Assembly (NCBI RefSeq): GCF_000208865.1
Contig: NC_018396.1
Location: 5,512,514 to 5,576,513, forward strand
Direction: 5' to 3'
From: Neospora caninum Liverpool
Taxonomy: Eukaryota > Apicomplexa > Conoidasida > Eucoccidiorida > Sarcocystidae
Length of the DNA: 64,000 bases
Both the position numbers and the translations under genes were made by a program. This document shows, in pieces, positions 24,601 to 35,300 of this stretch; position 1 is the stretch's first letter, and the number at the start of each line of letters is the position of its first letter. Below the pieces are notes generated by a model. It had not been told where the DNA came from, did no database searches, and was given only the letters and a program-made list of their open reading frames with translations.

Positions 24601-27600
24601 CATTCTGGTTTGTACAGGTGCGTTTGCTGAAAACGGAAACCGTGTGGACGGCGTGCGCTTCGACAAAGAATTCCCATCCCCCCCCCCCCAAGCGTGCTCT
24701 TGCCACTTCCGCCGAAAGAGCAGAAGCTCACACGCCAAGGTTTCTCCTGTGGTCTCGCCGTCCAATCTCCCTGGTGTCCATGCGTGTACAAATGAATACA
24801 TTCGTGTGCATGCCGGCAGACGCATTTACATACATATATATCCACACTGATACAACTATACGTGCAAGTGCATGTATCTGTATCGAGATGTATGTCACGA
24901 ACGGCGCGTGGGGATGCCAATCGTCATCCGCTTCACGTGTAGGGCTGTCTCCGCGTATGTCCCGCGCAAGAACGTTCCTGTGTGCGTTTGCTTCTCGTTG
25001 TCCCCCCTCACCGGGTACCGGGGACCTGGCTCTTTCCTGTCCACGTTAAGTGTATCCGTTTAGCTCGTTCTCTGCCTGTTAGCGCTCAGCCGTCTCGGGT
25101 TTCGCGTTTCACACTCTCCCGTCGCGTCCCAGCTCCTGACGCACGCTGGCCGTCTAGTGGCAACAAATGCGATCGCCGCCCCCAGCCACCATGTGCTCCA
25201 CCTGGCAGTGGTAGGATTCGCGTTTTCGGAGGATTTGAGCGAGTTCTGTCTTTCGCGGATGCAGAGAATGCCCCATGCAGAGTCTGCACGCCTCTGGTGT
25301 GGAGGTTGTTCGCCGGGGTGATGTCCTAGCTAAAAACTCGAACTTTCTTTGCTTGATCCTCTCGCGCCTCTGGCTGAAAGAAGGTTCCTTTTCGAGTTCG
25401 CCCCCGGGTTTGCTTGAAAACGTCGCCTCCTTCAGCTCGCGGGGTGATACAGCGAAGCCGGCGGAGCCTCCGGCATGTATAGTGCCCAACTTTTCTTGGG
25501 TTGTCTATCACGTGCGCTCAACCAGGTCGGGTGTATGGCCGGTCTGCGCGAGTGGAGACGACAGGTGTCTGTTTTAGCTTGTTTCAACACCCGTCTTGCC
25601 GCTTCTCGCCGAAGGCGGCCAGAGACTCAGGGACGCATGCAAGTCATACTATGGGCAGGAGCATGCAAACTCTCCCTCGCATGAAATGGTTTTTCCGCGC
25701 TGAGGCATGCTGGTCTGTGACGCAGGCTGCTGGTCTCCTCGAGGCATTTGGCATGGCGTCGTTTTGGAGCGACATCAGCGGAGGACTCGCAGCCACGTGA
25801 GTCTCGCGTGTCTTTTGGTCTTCCGTCGCTTCTCTCGGCCTTCATTTCCTGCAGACTTCACCTTCCTTCGTCCACTTTTCGACGTGTGCTCCACTTTTTG
25901 CTGTCTCCTTTTGTCCCCCACCCCCCTCCACCCCCCTCCCCGCGCCAGCTAACGGGCTGGGCTCCAGCACCTCGGTCTCTCTTTTCAGTGCGTCCGGGGC
26001 GTGTGCCGCGTTTGTTGTTTCGCTCGTTTTTTTGTCCTTCTGTTTATCTGTTCACGCAGACCTCGCTCGCTCGCGGGGCTCCGTGGCTTCGCTCGGCCTT
26101 TCCCCGAGTTAGGTCGCCATCGTGTCCCTCCTTTTTTCTCGCATCTGCCGTGAAGGGTCCGGAACTATAGGCCTCACCCCGTGCGGGTTCTTTTCGGGTT
26201 CGATATCTCGCCTCGAAAACTGCCGCTGCCACTCGCTCTGTCTTCTCGGCCTCCGTTGGTCTGCGTCTCCCACAGGCTACGATCTACTGGGTCCGCGGCA
26301 GAAATCGCAAATGCCGTCCTTCCTCTGGTCCGGGTCGTGGGGAACCCCGATTGGCGCGCTCCTCTCTTCCAAGTCGCCGTCACGGTTCGTCTTCTCTTTG
26401 CTCTCGCGCTGCGAGAAAAACAGGACACGCGAGACAGCATCAGCGCGAGGGGTCGCGAGCTAGAGCGACACTTGGTGTCGTCCGAAGATTCTTTGCTCGT
26501 CGATCACAGAAGTCTCGGGTGCTGCACACATCCAGCGACTCACCTCCTCTCTCCTAGGCAGGAAGCGGCAGAACGAGAGGATAGAAACAGCCGGAGGATC
26601 GAAAGTGTGTCTGCGCAACAAAACACGTGGAGGCGGTCTGTCTGGTACTTCTCGCCATCCCATGGCCAATCGAGGTCTTCGCGAGTCTCTCGCCGCGAGC
26701 GATGAGACAGTGCAGGCGCGCCCACGATGAACACTTGAACGGGGTGTATCGTGGCGTTCTCAGGAGTCGTGTGTGTGTTTCTGCCTGTTCAGCGGGCGTC
26801 CTGTGTTCTCCGTTTTTTATATCCGGCTCGTGTCGACAGATCCTGGTCTCCGCGTTAAGGTGGAGTCTCCTGTGTTTCCCGTCGGTTTCACAAGAGGCTG
26901 TCTTGCTGGTGCATCTTTCTCGGATGTGCCCCGCTTCCTTTGCAGGCGATGGCGGCGCAAGATCAGTCTCAATGGACACCGCGCGACGTCGCAAACTTCA
27001 CCTTTGCTCTAGGCAAGACGACTGGAGAGCACGGAGAAGACCCAGTTGATCCTTCTGTTTTCCGGTCGTCTTCTGGAGAGACTACGCTGGCTGTCTCGCA
27101 GAAACGAAGCGCAGAAGCGGGCGGGCACGCGAGGCGCCAGCTGATCAGAGACCTTTGCGACTTCGCCACTCGTGAAGTAAGAGGGGAAGCAGGCAGCTCG
27201 AGAGAGAAGGGCGAGACGCACATCGGGGGCGTTTTTCTCGAGACACTGCGAACGCAGCATGCGTCGGTGCTTTCCTTCCGCTTTGTCACATTTGTCCGTC
27301 GCGCTTTCTGCTCTTCCTTCACGCAAGCTGCTGCGTCGGACTCCTTGGGAGTCTTTATTTCTTTTTCGTCCCCACTGCGTCGCACAGGCGACGCCAAGGT
27401 CCCTCCACGGGGTCGTGCATGCTTTCGGTTTTTGCCTTCTCTCCTTTCCTGCTTTTTCTTCGTCCTTCCTGTGTGTCCGTGTCTCCCTCCTCGGGTGCTT
27501 GCGCGGTTCTGCCCCCCGGGGTTCTTCGCCGTCGTTTCTTGTCTGCACAAAGATGGCGTCCACACACGTCCGTCCCTGCGCGCTCTTATGCCGCGTATTC

Positions 27601-29244
27601 CCTTGATGTTCCTCTGATTCGCGTCTCTGCTGCCGTCTCCAGATGGAACGGTTCAATCCTTGTGACATCGTCAGACTCCTGCAAGGCCTGGCTGGTCTCG
27701 ACTACCGCCATGAAGGCGTTCTCGCGTCCGTTTCCCGGCGACTTCAGCATGCAGATGGAAGCGCCGCGACCGAAGCAGAAGGATTCCCGTTCCACGTCCA
27801 GCGGGCAATCGCAGAGGCTCTTCTCAAGGTGCGAGACGAAGGAAACTTTGTAGCGCTCTCTGGGTTTTCGAGATGCCCGCCTGGAAATGTGTTTTCACTG
27901 TAACGCGTGCTCACGTTTACGACCAAATGGATGGTTCCCTTCACGTGTTCAGGCGTGGACCCGCCACTCACACAGCGATCGGTGCTTGATGCACCGTAGG
28001 CTGGGACGAATGCATAGTTGGTCTTGCGCTGCAGTCGCACGTCTGAGTCGCAGTTTGTCGATCAGGAGGCGGTGTCGGTTTGCGTGCCCGGGTCTCGAGG
28101 CCTGCCATATGTGGCGAAAAGCCTCTCTGGCAGGTTGGCACGCGCTTGCATGTTGCCCGGGATCGCCGCACGCAGTGTGCATACAGGTCGGAGTCCTGTC
28201 GCCTTGCGTTGTTTTGTCGCAGCTCGAAGCCTCCCACGCGTGCTCACGCGACTGGATCGAAGGCCTCCGCAGCCACCAGGCCGCTCTGGGGCACAAAGGC
28301 AGAGGGAAGGAAGGGGCGGGAGACTCTCTTTCTGCTGTGCTTCCGCAGTCCTCGTGCTTCCATGTGGAAGAAGTGTCGAGAGCTTCGGCCTCGTGAGCAT
28401 CACCGGAGAACCCATGCAGTCAGCGGTGACCGCCGTCCGCTCCTCTGCTCATCCCGGGTCAACCGTGAAATCGCGGAAAGAGAAAACACATGCTTTCCGG
28501 CTCAGTCTGGAGGAACCCAAAGCCACCGGCCGCTCGCTGTCTCCCAGGCTGTTACACCGGAGCTCCGAAGATTCCACGCGTCTAACTCGCCGTGCTTCGG
28601 ACGGTTCATCAACATATATATATATATATATATGCATGTCTCCCCTGAGAAAAGACGTCGTGGGCATGGAGCAACCGATTCGGTCGCGTATCCATTTATA
28701 AGGACAAGTTCGCGGAATAAATCTGTCGTCTGGGGTGCTCGTGTGTTAGGACCAGCGTCCGTTTTTTAGGTCTACCTGTGTGCGAAGCTATGTCGTACAA
28801 CGGTTGCGAGGGTGTCTGGGCACGAAGCAACGCAGAGGGAAGCAGCGCAGTTGGAGAGCGTTCAAACACATACTTTGCGTGAATCCGGGCGAGCGGTGTG
28901 CATTCCTCTTCCCGCGGAGGCGTAAAGAGAGACTGCGAAGCTGTCTCCGGCCGCACCGCACGCTGTCGGCTTACCGGGGCCAGGACAGCCGGCACGAAAA
29001 CAGGGACACCGGTGATAAGCTGGCCCACCGTGAACACTGGGAGCACAGTTTTCTAAGTAACCAATCCCGTGCTCTGCCTTGGGCATTGAAACGAACCCGT
29101 ATATAACCTTGGTTACGAGGTTTGTCTTTCCACAAAACCATTGACAGGGCTTTTTCCGTCCGAACACTCCGCTGTGCGCCTTCTCTTTCGCCTCTGTCCT
29201 AAGCTCCTGCACGGTACCCCTTTTCAGATTCATAAATACATATG

Positions 29245-29302
<58 letters not shown>

Positions 29303-32069
29303 TAGAAACGGCGAGAGAGACTTCTTTCAATCTTGGTGGTGCGTCGCGACGCCTCACAAAAAGGTACGTCTTACTGCCTCTCGATCTCCCCCACGTGTCT
29401 GTCACCGAGGACGAAAAACCGGTATCTCTGGGACGGTCATCTCTATGTCTTGGATACGTCCGGTCGTGAATCGAGTTCTACAACCTTGTGAGGAGCGTGA
29501 AGGCATGTTGCTGGGCGGTCTGACGAGCGGGGCTCCTGGCAACCTGCCGATACCGCGCTCTGTAGAAATTCTGGTAAACCGGTGCATCCCGCCTCCCGCA
29601 CGCTTCTTTCTCCGTTGCGGCGGCTCCAGCTTCCAGTTCACGTCGCGAGCGGATCTGTGGCTCGTGAGGTTGAATCCGAGGGGCGCCGTGGTTCTTCCAC
29701 GCTGAGAAAATCGTATTTAGATAAAATTTACACGATTTCGATCGTCCTAGCTGAGCAGCCCACTGTGGATCGGAGTCCAGCTGCGACTAAGCAAGCGTGG
29801 GGGCGCTTGCCAAGTGTGTCTTTCCCCCTTCCACCGAGAACTTTCTCCCGAGGCGCCTCCCGTGGAGGCAAGCGGAAAGCGAGAGAATGCATCTGATAGG
29901 AACAGGGTGTGTTCACAACACTACTCGCCCCGTTCCTGCCTTCCCGCAAAAAAGCAAAAAAAAATTCCTTGAAACCTACGGGGCGGGAGGAAAAGGAAAC
30001 CGGCCTCTCCCGGAGCTACACGGCGGCCCGCTGTGTATAAACCGCTCCCAGCAAGCGATTATTCAGCGAGAGCGAATGGACAAAAGCAGCCGCGAGAGGG
30101 AGGCGCGGAGCACCAAAAAGAATCAGGTGAGGCCCTTTTCCTGGCGCCAGCCCCGGCTGGAGCGTCTTCGAACGCCCCCCGTGCATCCGGCTTCCCAACG
30201 GAGCCTGGTGACCGTGTTTCCTCAAATTCGACGATACATTCTCTCTCGCACATGTCTAACGGTCAGCACACCTGCGGAGAGGACCGTGGAGGCTGCTTCG
30301 CTCGACAATGCCTATGGAACAAGACGGCATTTTCTGCCGACGCGGCTGACACAGACGCATAAACAGACGCGCAACGATAACTGTACACGCGCATGTGAAT
30401 AAAAAGGTGTGTCGTAAGCCCCCTGAATCCACTTTCAAAAAAGAGATGTCCATACGGACTCAGGCGGACGAACGTGAGCACACAGCCTCGGCGGCTGCAT
30501 AAACGAGGCTGCTACAGTCGGGTGTCTGTCAACCGACAAAAATATGGTACAGATGCAGACTGCATTCATACGTCCACATGCATGGTGCACATGCAGCGAG
30601 GACGCGGTGGACATCTCCCTGTACAGACATCGACTCCCCACGGCAGATGAGTCCACAGCCACATTGATACAGCTATCTACGCTCACAACTCAACTGTACT
30701 GCAGCACGAACAAACTTTTCCTTCACTCAGTCGCACTACAGGCCTTGGCGGCCTTGTACACACGGACTCCAACCGGCTGTCACTACACCTCGGAAAGCAA
30801 GCCGGCTGACAGGGATGGGCTGGATCGGTACGCGTCGATGCCAGTTTCCCCCGATTTGCCTTCGCCATCCACAGTGGAAGATTCCGCGTTCTACTTCAAA
30901 GCGCAGCCGTTTCCAATTCGGCCGCGATCAACCTGGCAATTCAGTGTCGTGCGATGTGTAGCAGGGGTTCGTCGTGCTGAGATCCACTCTCTCTACAAGA
31001 AACAAAAACCTGACGGTGATAGTGGCACATACCGGCTGCCCACAACCTCCGACACGGGTTTTTTCGCTCCTCTGTCTCTGCTCTTGTCTTTCGCGGCAAC
31101 GCTCCCTAATCAGGCAGTGAGAGGGAGATTTGGGAACCTCACCCTAAACGCCTCTGGTCACCTTCCCGCATGTGTTCTGTCCAGACTGTGTCGGTTTCCT
31201 TCTTCTCAAAGGGCTTGGGCACTCGCCAGGTGTCGCCTGCGTCTCCCCGCAAGCAGCCGACCTGTGTCCCGGGCTTCCATTCCTTTGTTTCCGAGACTTC
31301 TGGAAATTCCACTGTACGTCATTTTTGGACGCCTTCCGAAACGGAGCAGTCGCGCCGCCTTCGCTTCTGTGCCCCGAATATCGTTTTTCGGGCAGGCAAC
31401 CTCGCACGTACACCGCGGCGTGCACTCTGCTGCTTCTCCCACAGAGCCCTGCATTTAGATGTGCGAGTTGTGGGGCCGTGCGGTTCTCTGTTGACTGTCT
31501 TTGCGTGCCTCAAAAAGGAGCAAGAGACGCAGGAAACGAAAACGTCTTCCGCCCTTTCCTCGCCACGAGCCAGGCTTCTGCATGCAGTCGCCGAGATGCC
31601 AGAATACAGAGCGCCGTCTTCCTTGCACCGCACCGTTCACCGGTGTCGCTACACCCCTCCGTTCCGCTTTGCAGACAGCGCCGGTGCGCTCAACGTGGCG
31701 TGCCTCTCCCTTGTTTCTGAACCGCTGAGGGTCTCGAGGAGCAAGGTTCTAGGGCCGAATGTGGCGCGCCGAGAAAGCGGTTGCGAAACAAGAGGCAGCC
31801 GGCGCAGCCTCATGCAGAGACAGCAGGCACACGCTGTCTCGCTCCAGACGACAGTCCCTCACCTCCCGCAAGCTCGACGGCACGATACTCGGCTCGGCTT
31901 CGTGCCCCGATCCTCTTCACTCTTAGCAGCATGTTATTTTCCAACGATCTACACCTTGCCTCGCAGAACTGTTGTTGCGAAGACCCCTCCGCCTGAGAAA
32001 AGGGAGTGGGAGGAGTCAGAAGCAACTGTCGAGGATTGGGCAGACGCAAAAACCAGGAAAGGGGGATGA
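18674..32069 (+). CDS. Heptatricopeptide/FASTK-like helical-repeat protein, 16 exons, probable organellar RNA-binding protein
   Basis: Exons: 18674-19989, 20669-20912, 21278-21373, 21778-21931, 22155-22265, 22808-22918, 23726-23807, 23975-24016, 24466-24607, 25726-25796, 26276-26384, 26946-27176, 27643-27828, 28223-28392, 31212-31313, 31445-32069. All joins are GT-AG and in phase, giving 1,263 residues. The Arg/Ser-rich N-terminus (over 400 residues) could carry an organelle-targeting sequence. The rest is degenerate helical repeats of about 37 residues, such as HISLILNAFSSAKVFHHETL, LNAMARLNMRDSEAVER, LNAAARLGYRELQFYSILGD, WAFGAVGVRHQTLIGEF, VANFTFALGKTT and SAWALARCRLRLP. Exons 5 and 6 are both 111 nt in phase 1 and each encodes one repeat. 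This pattern matches apicomplexan heptatricopeptide-repeat and FASTK/RAP proteins, which bind mitochondrial or apicoplast RNA. No RAP domain was found. Least certain: exon 3, the end of exon 8, the 2.8-kb intron before exon 15, and the last exon, which has no recognised domain. Confidence 0.72.
22596..22630. repeat. Perfect 15-bp inverted repeat with 5-nt loop
   Basis: The left arm AAAGGGGTTAGGGTG (22596-22610) is the exact reverse complement of 22616-22630, with loop GCAAT. It lies inside the fifth intron of the helical-repeat gene. The arms contain a GGTTAGGG / CCCTAACC core that resembles telomere-type repeats. It could fold as a hairpin in the nascent transcript; whether it does anything is unknown. 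Confidence 0.9.
23242..23269. repeat. Perfect 11-bp inverted repeat with 6-nt loop
   Basis: The left arm TGTACCTTTGC (23242-23252) pairs exactly with GCAAAGGTACA (23259-23269). It lies in the sixth intron of the helical-repeat gene, about 640 bp after the larger hairpin of the preceding intron. Confidence 0.85.
28612..28634. repeat. (TA)n microsatellite
   Basis: An uninterrupted TA run of about 11 units lies in the long intron (28393-31211) of the helical-repeat gene. Confidence 0.9.
29237..29300. repeat. (TA)n microsatellite, interrupted
   Basis: TA units run for about 60 bp with two G interruptions (TATGTATA). It lies in the same 2.8-kb intron as the run at 28612. The open frames reading repeated Tyr-Ile across it are artefacts of the repeat. 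Confidence 0.9.
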
Positions 32070-32345
32070 GGACACAAAGCAGCAAGTGAACGCTGGGCCG
32101 ATAAAAATATGTATGTCTGCGAAACAGCACGAACTTGCCGCAGGCCCCCTCGGCTCCGCATGTCTGCGGAGATCCATCGCTCCTGCAAAGTGTTTGATTT
32201 CCTCCGTCGCCTGCAATCTTTGGGCGAAAATGCGTGTGAAACAGGGTTCTCTTGTGTCGACGGCAAGTCGCCTCAAAGGCGCCAACTCCGCGTTCCCGGG
32301 CGGAAAACGCCAAAGCGCATATTTACAGAGGGAAACGGGAGGACA

Positions 32346-35300
32346 TCAGAGGGGCGAGGACGCGAGAGTCGCAGGCAGAAAGGCCAGCGAGGGAAGAGAA
32401 AGAGAAGCCAGTGGCGAGGCATACCCGTCCCCCGCTCGGTAGACTTCCCCTTTTAGAGACCCGCGAAACGACGGAAAGGCATTCGGCGGCGGGCTGGCGT
32501 GGCCTCCTCGCGAGCACAAGGAGGGCGAGGACCTGGCTGGAGAGAAAAAGTCTGCATCAGCGACAGGGAAGTGCCGCTGGAGCAAGGCGGCCAGCGGCAG
32601 CGCGCCTCCCTCGTCCCCTGTCTCCGTGTGCCGCAGAGTTTGACCGGCCTGGCTCGGAGACGAGCACGTGGACCGGGACGAAAGCAACGAGGGAAGCGTG
32701 GCAAGGCCTCTTCTCGCACCGGCTGTCCCTGGGCTTCCGTCCGATGCGTCCGAGGCCGCGAAAGCTGGCGAAGGAAGCGCGGGGTTTGGATGCGCTGAAA
32801 AGAAGCATGCGGGGCTCCGGCCCGGTGCGGCGGGGAACGGTTTGAGGTGCACACTCCCCGATGACGCCACAGGTGAAGGCAAAGACGGCGCAGCGTCAAG
32901 AGGTGGCGAAGACTCGAGGCAAAGGGAAGGCATGGAAGCGAAAGCGTGGACGCCAGGCGAACGGTGAAGCAGTCGGGTCGCGAGCGCGTCCAACAGGTTC
33001 ACCGCAGAAAGAATATGCTGCAGACAGAAAAAAACAAGAGGCGACGCAACCACACTGTGGAGACCCTTCCGGGCCCGGAGGAACGCGAAATGCACAGGTT
33101 TCTGAGATCCTCTCTTGCGTCCCACAGTCAAGGTGCCGGCAAATCCGGTGGCCACGAAGTGACGAGGGGCCCGTCCGCTTCTTTTGTGAGTGTCTTGCAC
33201 TGTCTATTAACCAGCGCGACAGGCCTAGAGTCAGGTTGTTCGTCGCAGAAACGATGAGTTCCCCTCGGTTTTCGCCCTTTCCGCCTACTCTCCAGAGGCC
33301 ACATAGAATGACGGTTGAAGTCGCCTCGTCGAACCACGCCTCAAGGAGACCCGTCGCCGCTCCGATCTGACGCAGAAGGGGTTTGCGTCGCAGTTCTCTT
33401 TTCAGTGTCGCCACATGGCTTTCAACGAGGCAGGCCTCGGCGTCGTCCCTCGGAGTCTCCTGCTCGGTCTCCACGCGGGCGCACAAGAGACGGTCCATTC
33501 CGGGGCGGCTGGCCAGAATGGCGGGCCAGCGGGACCCGACCGGTGCGTTGAAAACGGGACAGACCGCCTCGGCCAGTTCGGGCACCTGACTGTCTTTGCC
33601 GCTGTCGCGGCTCTGGTTCCCTCCATCCGAGAGACAGACAGGGACAGGCGACAGCCACGGAGAGAGACGCGGAGCAGCGCGAGGACCTGAGGGCGGCGAG
33701 GCCGAATGCCAAGAGGTCTTTTCGCGATCCGGCTGAACCTTGCTTTCCGCATGCAATCGGCGAGCAAAGGAAGCCGGGTACAAGCGGTAGCTAGCCGACA
33801 GGAACTGCACTTCGGCGAGAGCTTCTTCGACCGCCTGGCGGGAGGAGCCGTAGATCCGGACGCGTCGCGTCGCGGCGTCTTCTTCTTGGGGAAACACGCG
33901 TATCTCAACCTGATCAATCGCACGGGCGCAGAAACACGGCGAGCGCCGGAGAATGGAGGCCGGCGGCGCCACAGGACAGCAACGGCGAGTGGCCACTGGA
34001 GGGTGGCACCAGATAGACGAGCATCGTGATGAGTTCACCAAGAGACGAAAACGCGTCGCTCGTTGCAGAGGAGCGACGGAAACGACGCGTTATGCACGTG
34101 GCTGATAGGACGCTCAGTGACCGTGGGCAGATGGCATCGCGGTGAGCACGAGAGGGTGCTCTCCTATCCTGCGAGTTGTGCGGAAGCAAGAGAACAGGAG
34201 CTGTCAGACGCGCCCGCGCGCGGCCCGGTTATTTACGCTGGATTGCTGGCCTTCACTACTCTGTATTTACAGCTTCACATTTTTTCCTTCCAGTTTCTCC
34301 TCTCTTTTGTCGCGGTTTTCCCGGCTCCTTCGACGCACGTCACAAAACAGCAAGCTGAAACGCCGGAGGCGGTCTCTGGCGAGGGCCGACTCCCCACAGT
34401 CCCCACGCTCTCCCTCAGGCTCACCTGGAAGCGCTTCGCGAGTTTCTCCAACCTCTCGCCTTGTTTGCCGATGATGAGGCCGATTGTCTCCTTGGCCTTG
34501 AATTCCACGCAGACGGATGCGACGCCGGCGCTCGTCCTTTCTTCGAGGAACCTGAGCCTTCTTTCTCTTCGCTCATGGAAGAGAACGCTCTTGGCAATTC
34601 GCCTGTTTACACCTCGCAGAATGGCTTTTAGGCGTTCCACTTCCGCTTTGTCGAAGCCTAGAAGAACTATCTGGCATCCCTGCCTCTCGTCGGTCTCTTT
34701 CGGCCCATGTTGGATGCCTTCTACGCCCGCTGTTACGGTCGTGGCTGGAGACTTCGTGACCAGGCGGGCGAAGAAGGACGAGAAGCAAGAGGCGGCGAGC
34801 GAGCTTTCGTCTCCCCACTCCGAGAAGAGGCGGCAATTCGCGTCGCTTCCTGCCGCCCCGTCGAGGGCTTCATGTCTCCTCAGGGACGCTTCCACCCGCA
34901 GTGCTGGTGCGTCGTTTCTTGCTTCGGGCGGCAGTCCTGGAAGTCGCTCTCCGCTTCTCAGTCCGTCGATCGCTGCCACACTCGAGACGGAGACGCCTGG
35001 ACTGCCCTCTGACTGAGAACAGCCTGTCACTGCGTTCATCGCTGTCAGTTGGAACGGGTTCCCTTCTTCCCCGAGCCGTAAGTGTCTGCCTCTACAGGAT
35101 GCTCTAAGCTCCAGTTCACCTTCCTCGTCTTCCGGTCCTCCCGGCTGGGCCCCACACGTTTGCCTTTCGTGAGGCTCTGTTACCTCCTCACCGCTCGTGT
35201 CTACGCCCCTGCGGAACTCCACCTCATGCGGCTCGGGAGCCTTCCCCGTCACGCCCCTCGCGCTACCCTCTTTTCTCTCCACGGAAATTGCTGGCGCAAC

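Noticed and set aside
29242..29469. Plus-strand frame starting with repeated Tyr-Ile
   Set aside because: It is the translation of a TA microsatellite and not a gene.
30544..31458. A 304-residue plus-strand frame with an ATG start, containing exon 15 of the helical-repeat gene
   Set aside because: Upstream of 31212 the translation has no domain and a random-like composition, while from 31212 on it continues the repeat pattern and fits the phase of the preceding exon. Kept only as an alternative two-gene model.
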